Positions 1-12,268 of a stretch of DNA of 38,820 nt are shown here, piece after piece. The notes beneath the pieces were generated by a model that searched no databases, was not told the DNA's origin, and worked only from the letters and a program-made list of their open reading frames with translations. The position numbers and the translations under genes are program-made. The stretch spans positions 7,501 through 46,320 of the forward strand of contig JAQGDQ010001337.1 in the NCBI GenBank assembly GCA_030141605.1, given 5' to 3'. The DNA comes from Tubiluchus corallicola (lineage: Eukaryota > Priapulida > Priapulimorpha > Priapulimorphida > Tubiluchidae). Position 1 is the stretch's first letter. Each line of letters starts with the position of its first letter.

Positions 1-857
<857 letters not shown>

Positions 858-1131
858 TTAAGTGTACCAGGTAACGCATTGGTGTACACTTCACAATGCC
901 TCGCAGCCCAAGCTATTGTAATAGTAACAGTTATAACAGAGAGCTAGAACTTTACCTGGTTTTTTCTTCTTGTCCCCATACAAGGCCCTGCTAGGCACAG
1001 ACCAATGTATAATTACATAAACTCCACGTAAAACAACCAAAAATTATTGAACTGGTGGCGGCACACGGCTTTGCTTTACCCATATGTCACGTGACAGTTG
1101 TAATTAAGACGTGTTGCTGTGGTACACTTAA
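858..1131. mobile_element. Short TTAA-delimited MITE
   Basis: A perfect 15-bp inverted pair (AGGTTAAGTGTACCA at 855-869, complement at 1120-1134) brackets 266 bp. Taking TTAA (858-861 and 1128-1131) as the target-site duplication leaves an element with ends GTGTACCA/TGGTACAC. Exact TTAA duplication is the signature of piggyBac-superfamily insertion. There is no coding capacity, so it would be non-autonomous. The AGG/CCT matches outside TTAA leave the exact boundary uncertain. Confidence 0.55.
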
Positions 1132-1324
1132 CCTTTGACCTACAGAAACTGCGCGTGCGCACAACGAAACTATGAAAACGTTTATTACATTTACCAGTCT
1201 GTGCCATATGCTCATCTGTAGGAAGCTACCTAATGAGAGAGTTAATTTGCTTTGATACTTGTAAAGTGGATTAATTAATACGCTAAGGCTTAATCCACTT
1301 TCAAAACTTAATTAGAATCATGAC

Positions 1325-1765
1325 TACCCTGGCAAGCTATAAAGAGCGGCAATGTATTTAGCTCTGAACATAAGGAATGGAGGTAAAAATGGTACAGGAA
1401 AAATGGCACAAGTAAAATGGCATAAAAAGAGACGGGACCCAAATGGATTCAGGGGCGAAATGGGGATACTTCCCCGGAGCCCCACCCTCCAGGGGGGCCT
1501 CGCGCCGAGGTAACATTTTTTTGCTTTATGCGAACATTCAATTGTTCTTTCCTTTAACAACTGTATAACTCCATATTTTCTCTTCGAAAATGCTGCTCCG
1601 GCGTTCTAGCAGTCCAAAAATTTTCTGGGCGCCAACCATGGTGGCGACCGCCCCCCCCCCCCAGGGGGCCTCACACGCCCCACTTCCCCGGGCCTCGTAG
1701 GCCCTGCTAAAATATACCTGTATAAGTATTATATAGATTAGCAAAATGCGCACAAAATATTTCAT
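1325..1765. repeat. GC-rich patches, probable degraded transposon
   Basis: Two islands (about 1437-1510 and 1625-1705) contrast sharply with their AT-rich surroundings. Both contain related wording (ACTTCCCCGG..., CCAGGGGGGCCTC, then a C-run of 14-15 at about 1651-1665). Two overlapping minus-strand open frames here (1324-1560, 1538-1765) are by-products of the GC composition. This looks like part of a repetitive element, but no ends or target duplication are visible. Confidence 0.35.
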
Positions 1766-1906
1766 TCATTAAATAGATTTGTATGCTGTACATACATGAT
1801 ATATTGTACATATTGTACATTTGTATATTTGTATATTTGTATAAAGGTCTAACTCGTAGTTGTTTGTCCTAGTAGAGATAATAAAAAAATGGTTCTATCT
1901 AATATA

Positions 1907-2046
1907 CAAGTCCTCCTCTTTCCAAAGAGCTAACCAAGTCCTCCTCTTTCCCAAGAGCTAACCAAATCCTCCTCTTTCCAAAGAGGCAGCCAAGTCCTCC
2001 TCTTTCCAAAGAGCTAGCCAAGTCCTCCTCTTTCCAAAGAGCTATA
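1907..2046. repeat. 28-bp tandem repeat, 5 copies
   Basis: Five consecutive 28-bp units of the form CAAGTCCTCCTCTTTCCAAA + GAGCTAAC differ at one to four positions each. One strand of the unit is pyrimidine-rich. No open frame passes through it. It lies in otherwise plain intergenic DNA about 1.4 kb downstream of the NIT-receptor exon. Confidence 0.9.
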
Positions 2047-2374
2047 CTACTCCATCTGAGCCCTCTGCGAAGTCATTCGCGTGTTTTTTTTATTTGTACG
2101 TGGTATTCGGGCAAGTTTTATGAAAAAATAACCAGTAAAAAAATCTGTTAGACAGTTTTCATGACACCCCACCCCACCCCACCCCATCTATAAATATGCA
2201 CCAAAGTGCCTCTTTCTTGTTGGCTACCATAAATTCACAAAGTCACGTGGCACCTCAACTTTTGAATCTTTGAAAATCAGGCTGTCACGGCCTGCCTCTT
2301 TCAGATCTTCCCTGTAGCTATTTTTCACCCAAACTTCTCTAACTCTTTCTTTTTCATTTTCGCGTTTTCGAATC
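2047..2374. other. Intergenic stretch
   Basis: No gene is recognised. It includes a short (CCCAC)n run at about 2165-2187 directly 5' of the LINE fragment. A 69-codon minus-strand open frame at 2224-2433 has no recognisable features. Confidence 0.5.
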
Positions 2375-3052
2375 GTACAAGCTAACACAATAAAAAGCAA
2401 AGCATATCTCCATATTGCTACCATAATTCTCAAACTAATATATCATGTAAGGTATGACCATCCCACAAATGCAATTTACTTGTCTGTTAAAACTCTTAAA
2501 GTGAAAGAAATATATGATGACATGTATTGTCTTCATTTCATGTATCATAATTCACTACTTCCACCAGCTTTTCAGTCATACTTTAGTCCAGTTTCAAATC
2601 AACATGATCATTACACAAGATATTCAGTCGGAAACTATGTACCCCCTCTTCCAAAAACAAATATAATGAAACAGTCATCAAAATATAATGTTATTAAAAT
2701 ATGGTCATCAATTCCGCGTGAAATGAAAACTCTTAATCTTTATCAATTTAAAAAAGCATCAAAGAATTACTTACTACAGCGGTATAATTAACTCACAATT
2801 TTACTCATCCTGATCTTAAGTTACTAACAAAACTTATTTTGTTCTAATGCAAATTATATTTTGTTCTAATGTAAATTATAACTGATGAAAATGTAATGTT
2901 AATTGTCAATTGTTTCACTTATCTGGAGGAGGACTCGAAAGCTCAATGCTCCTTCCTTCTCCTCACAGTAACTCGTTTAGTTTATAATTTTTTTCAATGT
3001 AATATCAATTTGTATGTATGTTTGTGTTGCTGTGGAATAAATTCATAATTCA
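2375..3052 (+). mobile_element. 5'-truncated LINE, 3' end
   Basis: The segment carries the extreme C-terminus of a non-LTR reverse-transcriptase polyprotein. It is followed by an AT-rich 3' UTR with a GGAGGAGGACTCGAAAGCTC / CTTCCTTCTCCTC hairpin near 2930-2966 and a polyadenylation signal AATAAA at 3036-3041. The catalytic reverse-transcriptase core is absent, as expected for 5'-truncated insertions. I cannot assign the clade, and no target duplication was identified. Confidence 0.7.
2381..2791 (+). pseudogene. LINE ORF2 C-terminal remnant
   Basis: This is an open frame of about 136 codons ending in TAA with no credible start of its own. It shows the familiar LINE C-terminal order: a KLIYHVRYDHPTNAIYLSV-like segment, then KVKEIYDDMYCLHFMYHN, LLPPAFQSYF, a H-Y-TR motif, IWSSIPREMK and a terminal FKKASKNYLLQRYN. 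In LINEs this region lies downstream of the reverse-transcriptase domain. It is a relic with no independent function; the assignment rests on motif order only. Confidence 0.7.
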
Positions 3053-3391
3053 CCATTCTTTGCTGGCACTTCCTGCTGAAAAGGTATTACCAGAGTTCGA
3101 CAGGGTGAACTCTCATGTCGTCTAAACACTCGCCAATGTTTACATCGACAGTTTTTGTTTGTTAGTTTCAGTTTGACAGTTTAAAAACTGATGGCGTCAA
3201 CGGGCTATAAGGACTACCCGGCACTGGGACATGGCAAAAAAATCTTAAAAATGTTAAGGATCCCCAAAACAATGACGCCTCAAAATTCAAATAAACACAC
3301 TACTGGTCCCAGCTCGGTAATTTAGTTGTTATGTCGTTTTAACTCACATTTAGAAATTTTACGAATTTCCTTACCTAAAGTAGAACTACGA
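3053..3391. other. Spacer between LINE and NIT-receptor exon
   Basis: No gene is recognised. If the NIT receptor continues past the donor at 3427, this stretch and everything below it is intron or intergenic, because no cyclase, kinase or other receptor output domain is visible between 1 and 3390. Confidence 0.5.
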
Positions 3392-4657
3392 TTAAACGAA
3401 TAAGTTTATGTGGATTGATTCAATACCTCTAACTTTGCGTGTGTAACTTGCTATTTTTGCCACCATTCTGAAAGTCTGCACCAGATAGTAAATGCTGAGT
3501 ATGACGCAGATGATGGCGACAGCAATGGTAAGGATCATCTCCACCATCAGTATGCTGTTGTTCTTCGATATCATTGACTCAACATCGGCCATAACATCCA
3601 AGTGGATAAAACTGAGTAGATCTGTCATAACCTTCAATAATTTTGACATGCTCTCGAACCATTTTTCTGCCAAAATGGCGCTGCTCTTTCCCAATGGTTC
3701 ATTCTTTTTGACTACCCGGGACATTTCGGACACCGTCACGTCAAGGTCCACGAGGCCAATTTCGTTGGCTTGTCGAAGCAGAGACGCGTACAAGTCTTTG
3801 TACGTACCCACGTACAAAAACGCTCCGTCCCTAAGTGTGGCACCTTCAGCAGATACCTCAAGAAAGTGAAACCACGGTCTCGTGTCTAAATTTCCATGGA
3901 GGTAATAGCAGAAGCCAAGGGCACGTTGTATTCCTAGAGCATCAGCAGACTTGACGATCATGTATGCGCTAACTGTCTTCTTCCAAAACGAATGGTCTTC
4001 TTTTGGAGTTACAATTTTTTGTCGACCCCATTTCAGGAAAGTTTGTATGGCACTTGTATACCACGCGATGACGTCTTCCACGTCCATAGTATTTAACTGA
4101 ACGGAACTTCGAAACTCATTGAGTGCAATCTGAAATACTTCCTTTGTAATTACAGTGCCGTTCTCAAAATTTTCTGGCCAGTATTCGTCCGGAAATTTGC
4201 CAATCTGGACATCAACAGCTCGATAAATGCGTGACAAATTCCAAAACTGGCCTCCACAAATATGCCCAGAAGAAATTCCTCTCTCCTTTTGCAGTTTGTT
4301 AGCCAAATGGCTGACATTCAGCAACGTGTAAGTTCCTATCCTGGCGTCCTGTAAAGCTTCAGCCATCTGAAGGCGACTGGACAATGAGAAACCAGCTAAG
4401 TACATGAGAGTGCCAACTGGTACGACCAGTACCATGACCATTTTGAACACGAGAAACCATTGCGACTGCTTGCATCTTTTTTGATTCAATTGACGCTGAT
4501 ACATGTCCAGCACACTTGGCGCAAAATGTGACGAAACACCACTATGGAAGCTGGCAACTGATGCGGAGGAACGCAGGAGCCTGTTCGAATTGTTTTCATC
4601 ATCGCTCCCTCGCCTCTTCAAAATATTATTGATAAATGTTGAAGCCTTCGAAGCCAT
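3392..4657 (-). CDS. NIT-domain transmembrane receptor, N-terminal exon (partial)
   Basis: The ATG at 4657 is the first in-frame Met after an upstream in-frame TAA, giving 421 codons to the in-exon stop. Domain order: a basic/serine-rich cytoplasmic N-tail (1-67), TM1 (about 68-94), an extracellular NIT-type helical domain (about 100-355) with a KLQKERGISSG motif around 123-133 and a late AEKWFESMSKLLKVM segment, then TM2 (about 369-393). NIT domains are nitrate/nitrite-sensing-type modules. In marine invertebrates they occur in receptors that carry a guanylate cyclase after TM2. Here the frame ends 28 residues after TM2 without a cyclase. A good donor, AGAG|GTATTG, ends the exon at 3427 (phase 1), so the tail to 3392 is probably intron read-through. 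The cyclase, if present, lies beyond the window. Alternatively this is a truncated or stand-alone sensor. The NIT call comes from motifs; the cyclase is inference. Confidence 0.75.
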   Translation of the reverse strand: MASKASTFINNILKRRGSDDENNSNRLLRSSASVASFHSGVSSHFAPSVLDMYQRQLNQKRCKQSQWFLVFKMVMVLVVPVGTLMYLAGFSLSSRLQMAEALQDARIGTYTLLNVSHLANKLQKERGISSGHICGGQFWNLSRIYRAVDVQIGKFPDEYWPENFENGTVITKEVFQIALNEFRSSVQLNTMDVEDVIAWYTSAIQTFLKWGRQKIVTPKEDHSFWKKTVSAYMIVKSADALGIQRALGFCYYLHGNLDTRPWFHFLEVSAEGATLRDGAFLYVGTYKDLYASLLRQANEIGLVDLDVTVSEMSRVVKKNEPLGKSSAILAEKWFESMSKLLKVMTDLLSFIHLDVMADVESMISKNNSILMVEMILTIAVAIICVILSIYYLVQTFRMVAKIASYTRKVRGIESIHINLFV

Positions 4658-5065
4658 TAAAGATGACAGACACAACCCTTACGGCAATCAACAGGACGCA
4701 CTTGATTTTGCAAATGCCTATTGATATGGATTGATAGTAATAATACTAATTGCAACTGTGAAGAACTGAGCTAGTGCGCATGCGTCAGTGCTTATAATGA
4801 TTTGTGCAAATGCTGAACAAATAATAAAAACATTCAATGCCGAGACCCGTGCAGCTGTTTGCTGCACGATCATAGCATCTTATAATGTCATTTATTATGT
4901 GCATTTTGGCAAGAAAATATTATTGAAAAGTGATCTCGAGCCAAAACGACAATGTCAAATTTTTGAAACCAAACATGGCTAAAGTGAAACCAATTACAAG
5001 AAAATGAATACTGAGTCTGGTATTGAACCTGAAACTTTTGAATTACAAGACACGTGCTAGGGCAA
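4658..5065. other. Upstream flank of NIT receptor
   Basis: This should hold the 5' UTR and promoter of the minus-strand receptor, but I see no clear TATA box or initiator. The open frames 4503-4724, 4788-4982 and 4888-5103 overlap it and have no recognisable content. Confidence 0.4.
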
Positions 5066-5611
5066 TTAAAGGAAAACCGGACGGTTTTTAGACTCAATCT
5101 CATTTTAATTTACTGTCCAAAATATGCATTTTCTTGCCTATAAAAGTTAGCAGTTGTTTCTTATATTTGAATAATTTGCTTAGAAAGTTAATTAACGGCG
5201 ACCGAACACAGCTATTGCTTACGTCAGAAACTAACCACAGTTTGTGCAATGGCAGGCATCATCCCTTGCGCGTCAAGCATATTTGCATAGGTGTTACAGT
5301 ACTGCTTAAAAGCACGATGTCACGAAAAATACGCTTTACATCATACAACGTCAGAAACTAACACTGCAGTTCATTATCATGCTTATCACGGTACCGCGTT
5401 CTATTTGTCGGCCACGCGAATGTGACAAAAAGGCGCCGCTGCCAATCTTAGTAGATTCACTGAGCCGCGCACAGCTTTGAAAGTTTAACGAAATTTGAGT
5501 AATTACTATTTAATCTAAGCTTTTATATAGAAAAGCTTTTGTAGTTTTCAATTATTTAGAGCATTCTTTATTCTGTACTAACGTTTACACAATTATCCGG
5601 TTTTCCTTTAA
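5066..5611. mobile_element. TTAA MITE family D, copy 1
   Basis: The ends are perfect inverted repeats, TTAAAGGAAAACCGGA at 5066-5081 and its complement at 5596-5611, with TTAA at both borders. The interior shares the block TTAATTAACGGC...GTCAGAAACTAACCAC (5189-5236) with copies at 16.5 and 32.8 kb. It has no coding capacity. It is an older or more divergent copy than the other two but has the best-preserved termini, so it defines the family ends. Confidence 0.75.
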
Positions 5612-5934
5612 CCAACAGACCCGTTGTTATCTAGGCAAGTCTTAATTCAACCCCAGACTGTACTTCGGCAACCATTACTACTGTAGTAGTTTACTTCCGC
5701 TAGAAAGAGGCGTACATTATTTTTGCGCTTCCTGCTTGCGATGTCACTCTAATAAACAGATCGTTCTCGTCTTTGCACCGATTAACAATCTATTAACAAT
5801 TAGCTTATTATTATCATTTCGGGAACAACTTAAGCAAAAACAGTAACAGAATGTCTGATCATCAATAATGTTTGTCTTTTCAAACAGTTTCAAGATTGTA
5901 CGAAACGTTTCTTGTTGCTGTTGTTTTCTAGCAC
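5612..5934. other. Intergenic stretch
   Basis: No gene is recognised. A minus-strand open frame at 5744-6091 begins in the minisatellite and is not a gene. Confidence 0.45.
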
Positions 5935-6902
5935 GATGTGAGTGGTGTGGCATAATGTGTTGTGTGAGCAATGTGAGTGGTGTGGCATAATGTGTTGTGT
6001 GAGCAATGTGAGTGGTGTCGCGTATCGTGTGGTGTGGGCGATGTGAGTGGTGTCGCGTCTCGTGTGGTGTGGGCGATGTGGGTGGTGTCACGTCTCATGT
6101 GGTGTAGGCAATGTGAGTGGTGTCGCGTCTCATGTGGTGTAGGCGATGTGAGTGGTGTCGCGTCTCGTGTGGTGTGAGTGATGTGAGTGGTGTCACGTCT
6201 CGTGTGGTGTGAGCGATGTGAGTGGTGTCGCGTATCGTGTGGTGTGGGCGATGTGAGTGGTGTTGCGTCTCGTGTGGTGTGAGCGATGTGAGTGGTGTCG
6301 CGTATCGTGTGGTGTGGGCGATGTGAGTGGTGTTGCGTCTCGTGTGGTGTGAGCGATGTGACTGGTGTCGAGTATCGTGTGGTGGGGCAATGTGAGTGGG
6401 GTCACGTATCGTGTTGTGTGAGCGATGTGAGTGGTGTCGCGTCTCATGTGGTGTGAGCGATGTGAGTGGTGTCGCGTATCGTGTTGTGTGAGCAATGCGA
6501 GTGGTGTCACGTATCGTGTGGTGTGAGCGATGTGAGTGGTGTCGAGTATCATGTGGTGTGGTGTGGGCGATGTGAATGGTGTCGCGTCTCGTGTGGTGTG
6601 AGCGATGTGAGTGGTGTCGCGTCTCGTGTGGTGTGGGCGATGCGAGTTGTGTCGCGTCTCGTGTGGTGTGAGCGATGCGAGTGGTGTCGCATCTCGTGTG
6701 GTGTAAGTGATGTGAGTGGTGTCGCGTATCGTGTGGTGTGGTGTGGGCGATGTGAGTAGTGTCGCGTCTCGTATGATGTGGTGTGGGCGATGTGAATAGT
6801 GTCGCGTCCCGTGTGGTGTGAGCGATGTGAGTGGTGTCGAGTATCGTGTGGTGTAGGCAATGTGAGTGGTGTCGCATATTGTGTGGTGTGGGCGATGTGA
6901 GG
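5935..6902. repeat. 35-bp minisatellite, about 27 copies
   Basis: The unit is about 35 bp: GTGTGGTGTGAGCGATGTGA followed by GTGGTGTCGCGTCTC. Variable positions are TCTC/TATC, GAGCG/GGGCG/AGGCA and CGCG/CACG/CGAG, and three or four units carry an extra GTGTG. Because 35 is not a multiple of 3, no frame repeats in phase. Stops are nevertheless rare, so several overlapping open frames appear on both strands (longest 260 codons, minus). All are repeat artefacts rich in His-Thr or Val-Ser-Cys. The unit is CpG-rich compared with its surroundings. It lies between a MITE and plain AT-rich DNA. Confidence 0.95.
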
Positions 6903-8332
6903 TGATTTTTTTTAAAAAATCTTCTAATATGGTATAGTGTGACGAATCATCTTCTAACGACAATCCACACAGAAAAAACTAAAAGAAATAAAAAAAATTA
7001 ATTTAGGACATATGTTCCGTGGGTAGTTAAGTATTTTTTAATCTTAACAGCAAGATAAATCCACAATAATTGTTACACCTTTCAAAATAAACTAAACTTG
7101 TCAAAAAGAGAAAATTGGCAAGAGAAAACCTAGGTTTAAGCATGGATTTAGATCAATGGTGTTCGGATTGATAGTGTAATCCCGAGATGGCGAGATTACT
7201 AGACGCCTTAGCACGATAGTTAATAATATTTATAAGATTTCATGCTCCACCGAAAAAAGACCCATGAAGTCCACACAGTTAGTAAACCTTCCCAGTCGTA
7301 CTGCCACAGTTTCTTTTCTTAGAAGCAGTACAGTGAGTCGGTAGGTGCAGAAGCATGAAATTTTGCTCGCTTAAGTTTTCACATATTATATTAGGTATAA
7401 TTTTATTTCGACAAAATTTCGTATGTATTACAACATTAATTATAGTGCACTGGTGACTTTATGCAAGAATAGAATTGAATTATCTAGTCTCAGGGAATGA
7501 TTAGACTGCAATAACGTCTAATTCGATAAACGAACCTTTTGATGCATGCATTCAAATGCGAATTAGCTGTATATCTAGCTGTATATTCTTGTGTACTGCT
7601 GTAAATTTAAAACTTCTTTGGTGAAATAAAACACAAGCACCAAATAATTTAATTAAGTAAATAAAACTGAAGTGTGACACCTTATTTAAGGAACGACCGT
7701 ATACCGTTTTATTCAAGTCTAGTGTAACTGAGATAATAACATAATACATTTAGTGCACATTTCATACAGAGTAAGTAATTATTCATTATGCACACTGCTA
7801 AACTAAATAATTATATTAATAATAACTTTTGAACTGTAACTTGCCACTCGCATACAAACGCATGTCACCAGTAAACATGAATTTGCATTATAATGAACAT
7901 ATGATTAACAAACCAAACGCAATACACATAGAATAACCACAAGCAGGAAATGAAATGCTTACCTGTCATGAAATCACGAAATTACCGGAAAACCTAGGAA
8001 AATTAAGCAAGTGTGGAACAACTAACAATTCGGTTGCTTCAAAGACTTCAATGAATAGCAACGCTTCTATGGCATGAAATTTTGCCAATACAGCAAAATC
8101 TATCAAGAAATTATTATGCAATTAATTAATGTGGAACAATAGTTCGGCATTGTGAGTTGCAACCGCCGCTGCCACGCAATCGTGAGTACCAGTCATTCAA
8201 ACATTCACGATAACTAAAGCTCTCAACATGGATACTCTCACTATGGATCAAGCTTAATCAAGTTATCTTAATTTTACATACTATTAACAAATAACTCTTT
8301 CTATCTTTTATATCATCCCATATATGAGCTTC
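6903..8332. other. AT-rich intergenic stretch
   Basis: No gene, RNA gene or complete transposon is recognised on either strand. Short open frames such as 7552-7749 (-) have no family features. Confidence 0.5.
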
Positions 8333-8615
8333 ATTTATTACATCATTCCATTTTAAGCACTAACGTTTTTTTAACAGACGATTCACTTTAAATTTTCAGA
8401 TTATTTTCATTACTTTTTTTCTATCACTGTTAGGGACAATCTAACAAGCCCTGCTTTTTGATTGCCCGAAACACATTTACCTTCGTATATAGGTGAACAG
8501 TGTGTGAGGCTTTTCCTGTGCAGTATTTCTTATTTGTATTATGTTCATTGTAGGCCCTTTCACTAGATATTGTACATGAAACTATTGTAAATGTGTAATG
8601 TGAAATAAATGACTT
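8333..8615 (+). mobile_element. LINE-like 3' UTR repeat, copy 1
   Basis: This 283-bp block recurs inverted at 18182-18462 and in part at 37983-38064. Conserved landmarks are AACAAGCCCTGCTTTTTGAT, a CTTTTCCTGTGCAGTATTTC segment and a terminal GTGAAATAAATGACTT with a polyadenylation signal. The shared end with AATAAA and variable truncation at the other end suggest the 3' end of a non-LTR retrotransposon or a SINE using its machinery. No coding region survives. Confidence 0.6.
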
Positions 8616-11600
8616 ATACTCTGGTCCTTGGCAGTGCACTTCATTTTAATGATATTTTGCCTCAGACTTTCCAGATGGCAGCACCTGCTTTTTGCTTATG
8701 CACGATTCTGAACATTCTGTTTCGAAAATTTGGTATGTTAGTGTTAGTGTAAGTGTGCCATGTAACTTAGGTAGTTTAATTACAAAATTTTAACGTTTTA
8801 ACCTCAACAAATTTGTTAGTCCCCAGTTGTTTTGATTTGGTTGCTTGAAAAAGTATAGAGGGGAGATCGTAAGTAACCGTGTTATGGTGAGGTCTCTTAC
8901 ACTTCACAAACAAGTAGCTTGGCACGTTTTGTTGGACCAAAATGTGGTATTAAAAATAGCAAAATAATAGCAATATGAGGCATTATAAGACGACAACCAA
9001 AAGATAAGCCTGATGAACAAAGTTTGACAGAGATAAACGATTTAATTGTCGCTGAACTAAACGACTACACAGTTTTGCACACGGAACAAAAATCCGAGTA
9101 ACAAACATTCAGCTAATGTTCGTAAGGCAACAAGGTTCAAATCAATTTTTAAGAAGCGTCTGAATAAGCATTGCCAACAAAACCTTGTCAAGTTCGTTCA
9201 TCCCATGCTAGCACAATGGGAACAAATGTCCCAGTGATCTTCCTGAATCTGTGCAGATTCTGCAGTTGTGCCTCAAACTTCACACACAATGAAATGGACC
9301 TTGAGGGGTTAAACTAGCTTCTGCTTGTTTTAGGTTTAGAATTTGTTTTGGACAGACCTCACACAAATGCATTGCACTAGAAGATATGCCGTAGTACCAG
9401 TTGTCGGAACACACCAGACACGCACTACACCTCAGTATATGACTATTTACTGGGAGAGAAATTGAATGAATTACTGTACACCCAGTGCAAGTGCCAAAAA
9501 ATAAATGTACTTTGTGAGGGGCAGATAATGCAATACATATGGTTATGTACAGTGAAATACGATGCTCGACTTTGTTATCAAGCCAAATCCAAAAATAATT
9601 CCTACATAAATCCTACATAAATGGGAAATAATGTTTTAGCTTTGACAATCAATTTGCGATAATCAGATGATATAAAATTTTTAATCTATTTACGTTTCTA
9701 CCAACATTTTGAGCTACCACTAATCTTTGGAATTATCATCTAACTACGACCATAGGATCATCTAGTCTCCTGCCCTTTCTTATAAATAGATTAGTATATT
9801 AAAAATTAGTGGGATGCTGCAGATAACAAAAACAAAAACAGATAAGAAAAAAATAATAATAAAAACAGTATAAATGATAAAAATTATCCAAAAAGAACTG
9901 TAAGCAAAAAATAATAAAGTTAGATGCCTAAATCTAAACAAAAGAATACAATTATTCAGTAATTAGGATTATTATATGTAGTAGTTTCAAATGGGGTCTT
10001 ATTAACAGGGGAATTTGACCAAGGTTAGTGAGTAAAATTAAAAACTGAGGGTATGGAAAGAAAAAAATAAGCATAAAAAAAGTGTAATATAGAAAAATTT
10101 ATCAGAAAAAGTAAGTATGATTATTTTATACCTCTAATCCCTACGCTGCTTAGTGCGGCACTACCTAGCTGACGTAGATAACTCATTAATAGAGCATGCA
10201 ATTAAGTAATTAAGAAGTCTGGCAGATAAAAAGTCGGTCAAATGCTTTGTGGGGAAGATACTCGCTACTCACAGCTCGTGTGTTCTGGCTCTCAGGGTAT
10301 AATAAATGAATGCTTGTTGTTAACATAGCAGTTCAGTTAGTTAAAATGCACCAATGGCTGTTTTTATTTGTGAATATAAATGATTTCAGTTTCTTCACTG
10401 CCGATGTATCTTAACAATTGAGCGCCGCAGTACCTGATGGGTATAAGAAAAGTACCCGGGTCTCATTTTTGCTACCCGTGTAAACACTAGAAAATAATAA
10501 GAAGTAAAATAGAAACTTTGAGTGAGCATGCATCACCAGTGCAGCTCCATGTGAACGGAATAATTTTGCCTTTTAATTATTCATATTCATATATTCATGT
10601 TCATATTCATATATTCATATTCGTATATTCATATATTCATATTCATATTATTCATGTATAATTCATATTCCATCACTAAAAATTCTTTCAAAATTCATTA
10701 AAATCTGTTACACCTGCTGTTAATTGAATTGAAATAGCTCTAAAAACTACTGATGCACTTATGTTTGAAACATCCAATAAAGAAAATTGTCAAGCCACGA
10801 CAATTTGAATGATTTCTCAATTATTTGATTATGACTTTGGTTAAATTACCATTAATGCCCCATTTAAACGGTCATAAAGAATAGAAGTGAGTAAAAGATT
10901 CGCATTTGCATTCGCTAGATTGTAAAAAGTACAAAAAACCGAAATAACAGCCACTGAAAACAGTTAGACATGCATAGGTTACCATGGTAGCGATGGTACA
11001 GCACAGTTTTGGCCAACAAAATGCGGATAGCCATGAATACGGATTATCCATATTTGGCAAATAGATGTAACTACATCAAAACGAATTTACTGCTGACCGG
11101 TTGTGAACAAACTGCAAATTTACAGGATTTAGAAACAACATCGAAATACAATTCAGTAGTTAGGTAGCCAAAAGATATATGATATAACATTATATGGATA
11201 ATTTAACAATTTCCCTTACAGATTACGTATCTTGATAGGTATAAAACTATGCTATACTCCACAAACAAAAAAACTTCTGATAACGAAATGTTGCTGATAC
11301 ATCTTGGTCTGTATCAATGCTCCGAAGTTACTTAATTCCTTCTAGTGCCTCTTGTAATTACAGTTGCATCTAAGCTTTAACTCGCAGTATGTAAGGTTCT
11401 TTAAGTCTCGGGTACATCATTTTTCATTGCACCTTTTTTAAATGGCAGTTACTTGTTTTTTCCAAGATTTGTGTTTCTAACGCGGGTCATGGACATTCTA
11501 AATGTAAGTTCTGATTTGAAGATAACTATAGCGGGTGCAGCAGAAAAAATGCGCCAAAGTTTAGACTTTATAATGTTAGAAGCACGTGTCTAACAAAGTT

Positions 11601-12268
11601 GAAATTTCACAGTATGGTATTACAAACACTTCAGCTTTCGGCTGCGAAATTTACAACTTTACGGCTTTAGTCATTTTTAAATTATGTCCAGAAAGCTTTT
11701 GCGTGTTCAAAAAACACTAAAAAAATTAACTACTAGTTTAGAACCACGTCTGCCTCACAGAAAACAAAAAACTCATAAAGATTTGTCAAGAAAAGTGGAC
11801 TAAAACTGCACACAGAATCCTTTGATGTAGAGAAACTAAAGTCGAAATTTTTTTATTGCTGGGATCAGAGAAGTGAGAAGCTATCGGCTTCTCTTCTAGG
11901 TTGCTTTGAAAATGTTGGAATGTAGAGCACTTACCGTAAATTTTAACAACAGTGGCATACAACAATTTTTTTCCTCGTGATTTAATACTTCTGTATTTTT
12001 GGAAAAATCCAACGGAATGACGTAAAACTTTTGATGTTTGTACAACATGCAACATCTTTGTGACAACTTTCAAGAATTTCCATTATTTTCTTCTTATCTC
12101 AGTGCTTTAAACACTTCAATTATATTTCACAACAGTGAAATGTTAATGTAAAATGCTAGTCACAGAGATATACTTTATTTGTTGGCATTCTTTTCTAATT
12201 GTAGTCACTCGTTATCACAACAAAATTTCACTGGTCTTTTTCTCTGATGTATCTATCCTGGTTGTTCT
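8616..12268. other. Gene-poor AT-rich stretch
   Basis: No gene is recognised across about 3.6 kb. It contains a microsatellite at 10577-10672. Open frames at 10872-11060 (-) and 11786-12073 (-) lack recognisable domains, and the latter (95 codons) has no plausible flanking splice sites that I could find. A weak LINE-like peptide around 9100-9220 is too short to annotate. Confidence 0.45.
10577..10672. repeat. (ATTCAT)n-like microsatellite
   Basis: An imperfect array of TTCATA/TTCATATA units with occasional TTCATG and TTCGTA variants, about 95 bp long. Confidence 0.85.

Noticed and set aside
6095-6963. Long minus-strand open frames (260 and 256 codons) of His-Thr repeats
   Set aside because: They are translations of the 35-bp minisatellite in different frames; the unit is not a multiple of three and several frames are open on both strands, so openness is not evidence of coding.
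9100-9225. Possible LINE C-terminal peptide (ATRFKSIFKKRLNKH)
   Set aside because: Only a short resemblance to the terminal Phe-Lys-Lys motif; no WN-type motif upstream and no recognisable 3' end.
11786-12073. 95-codon minus-strand open frame
   Set aside because: No domain, signal peptide or matching splice partners; length is within chance for AT-rich DNA of this size.
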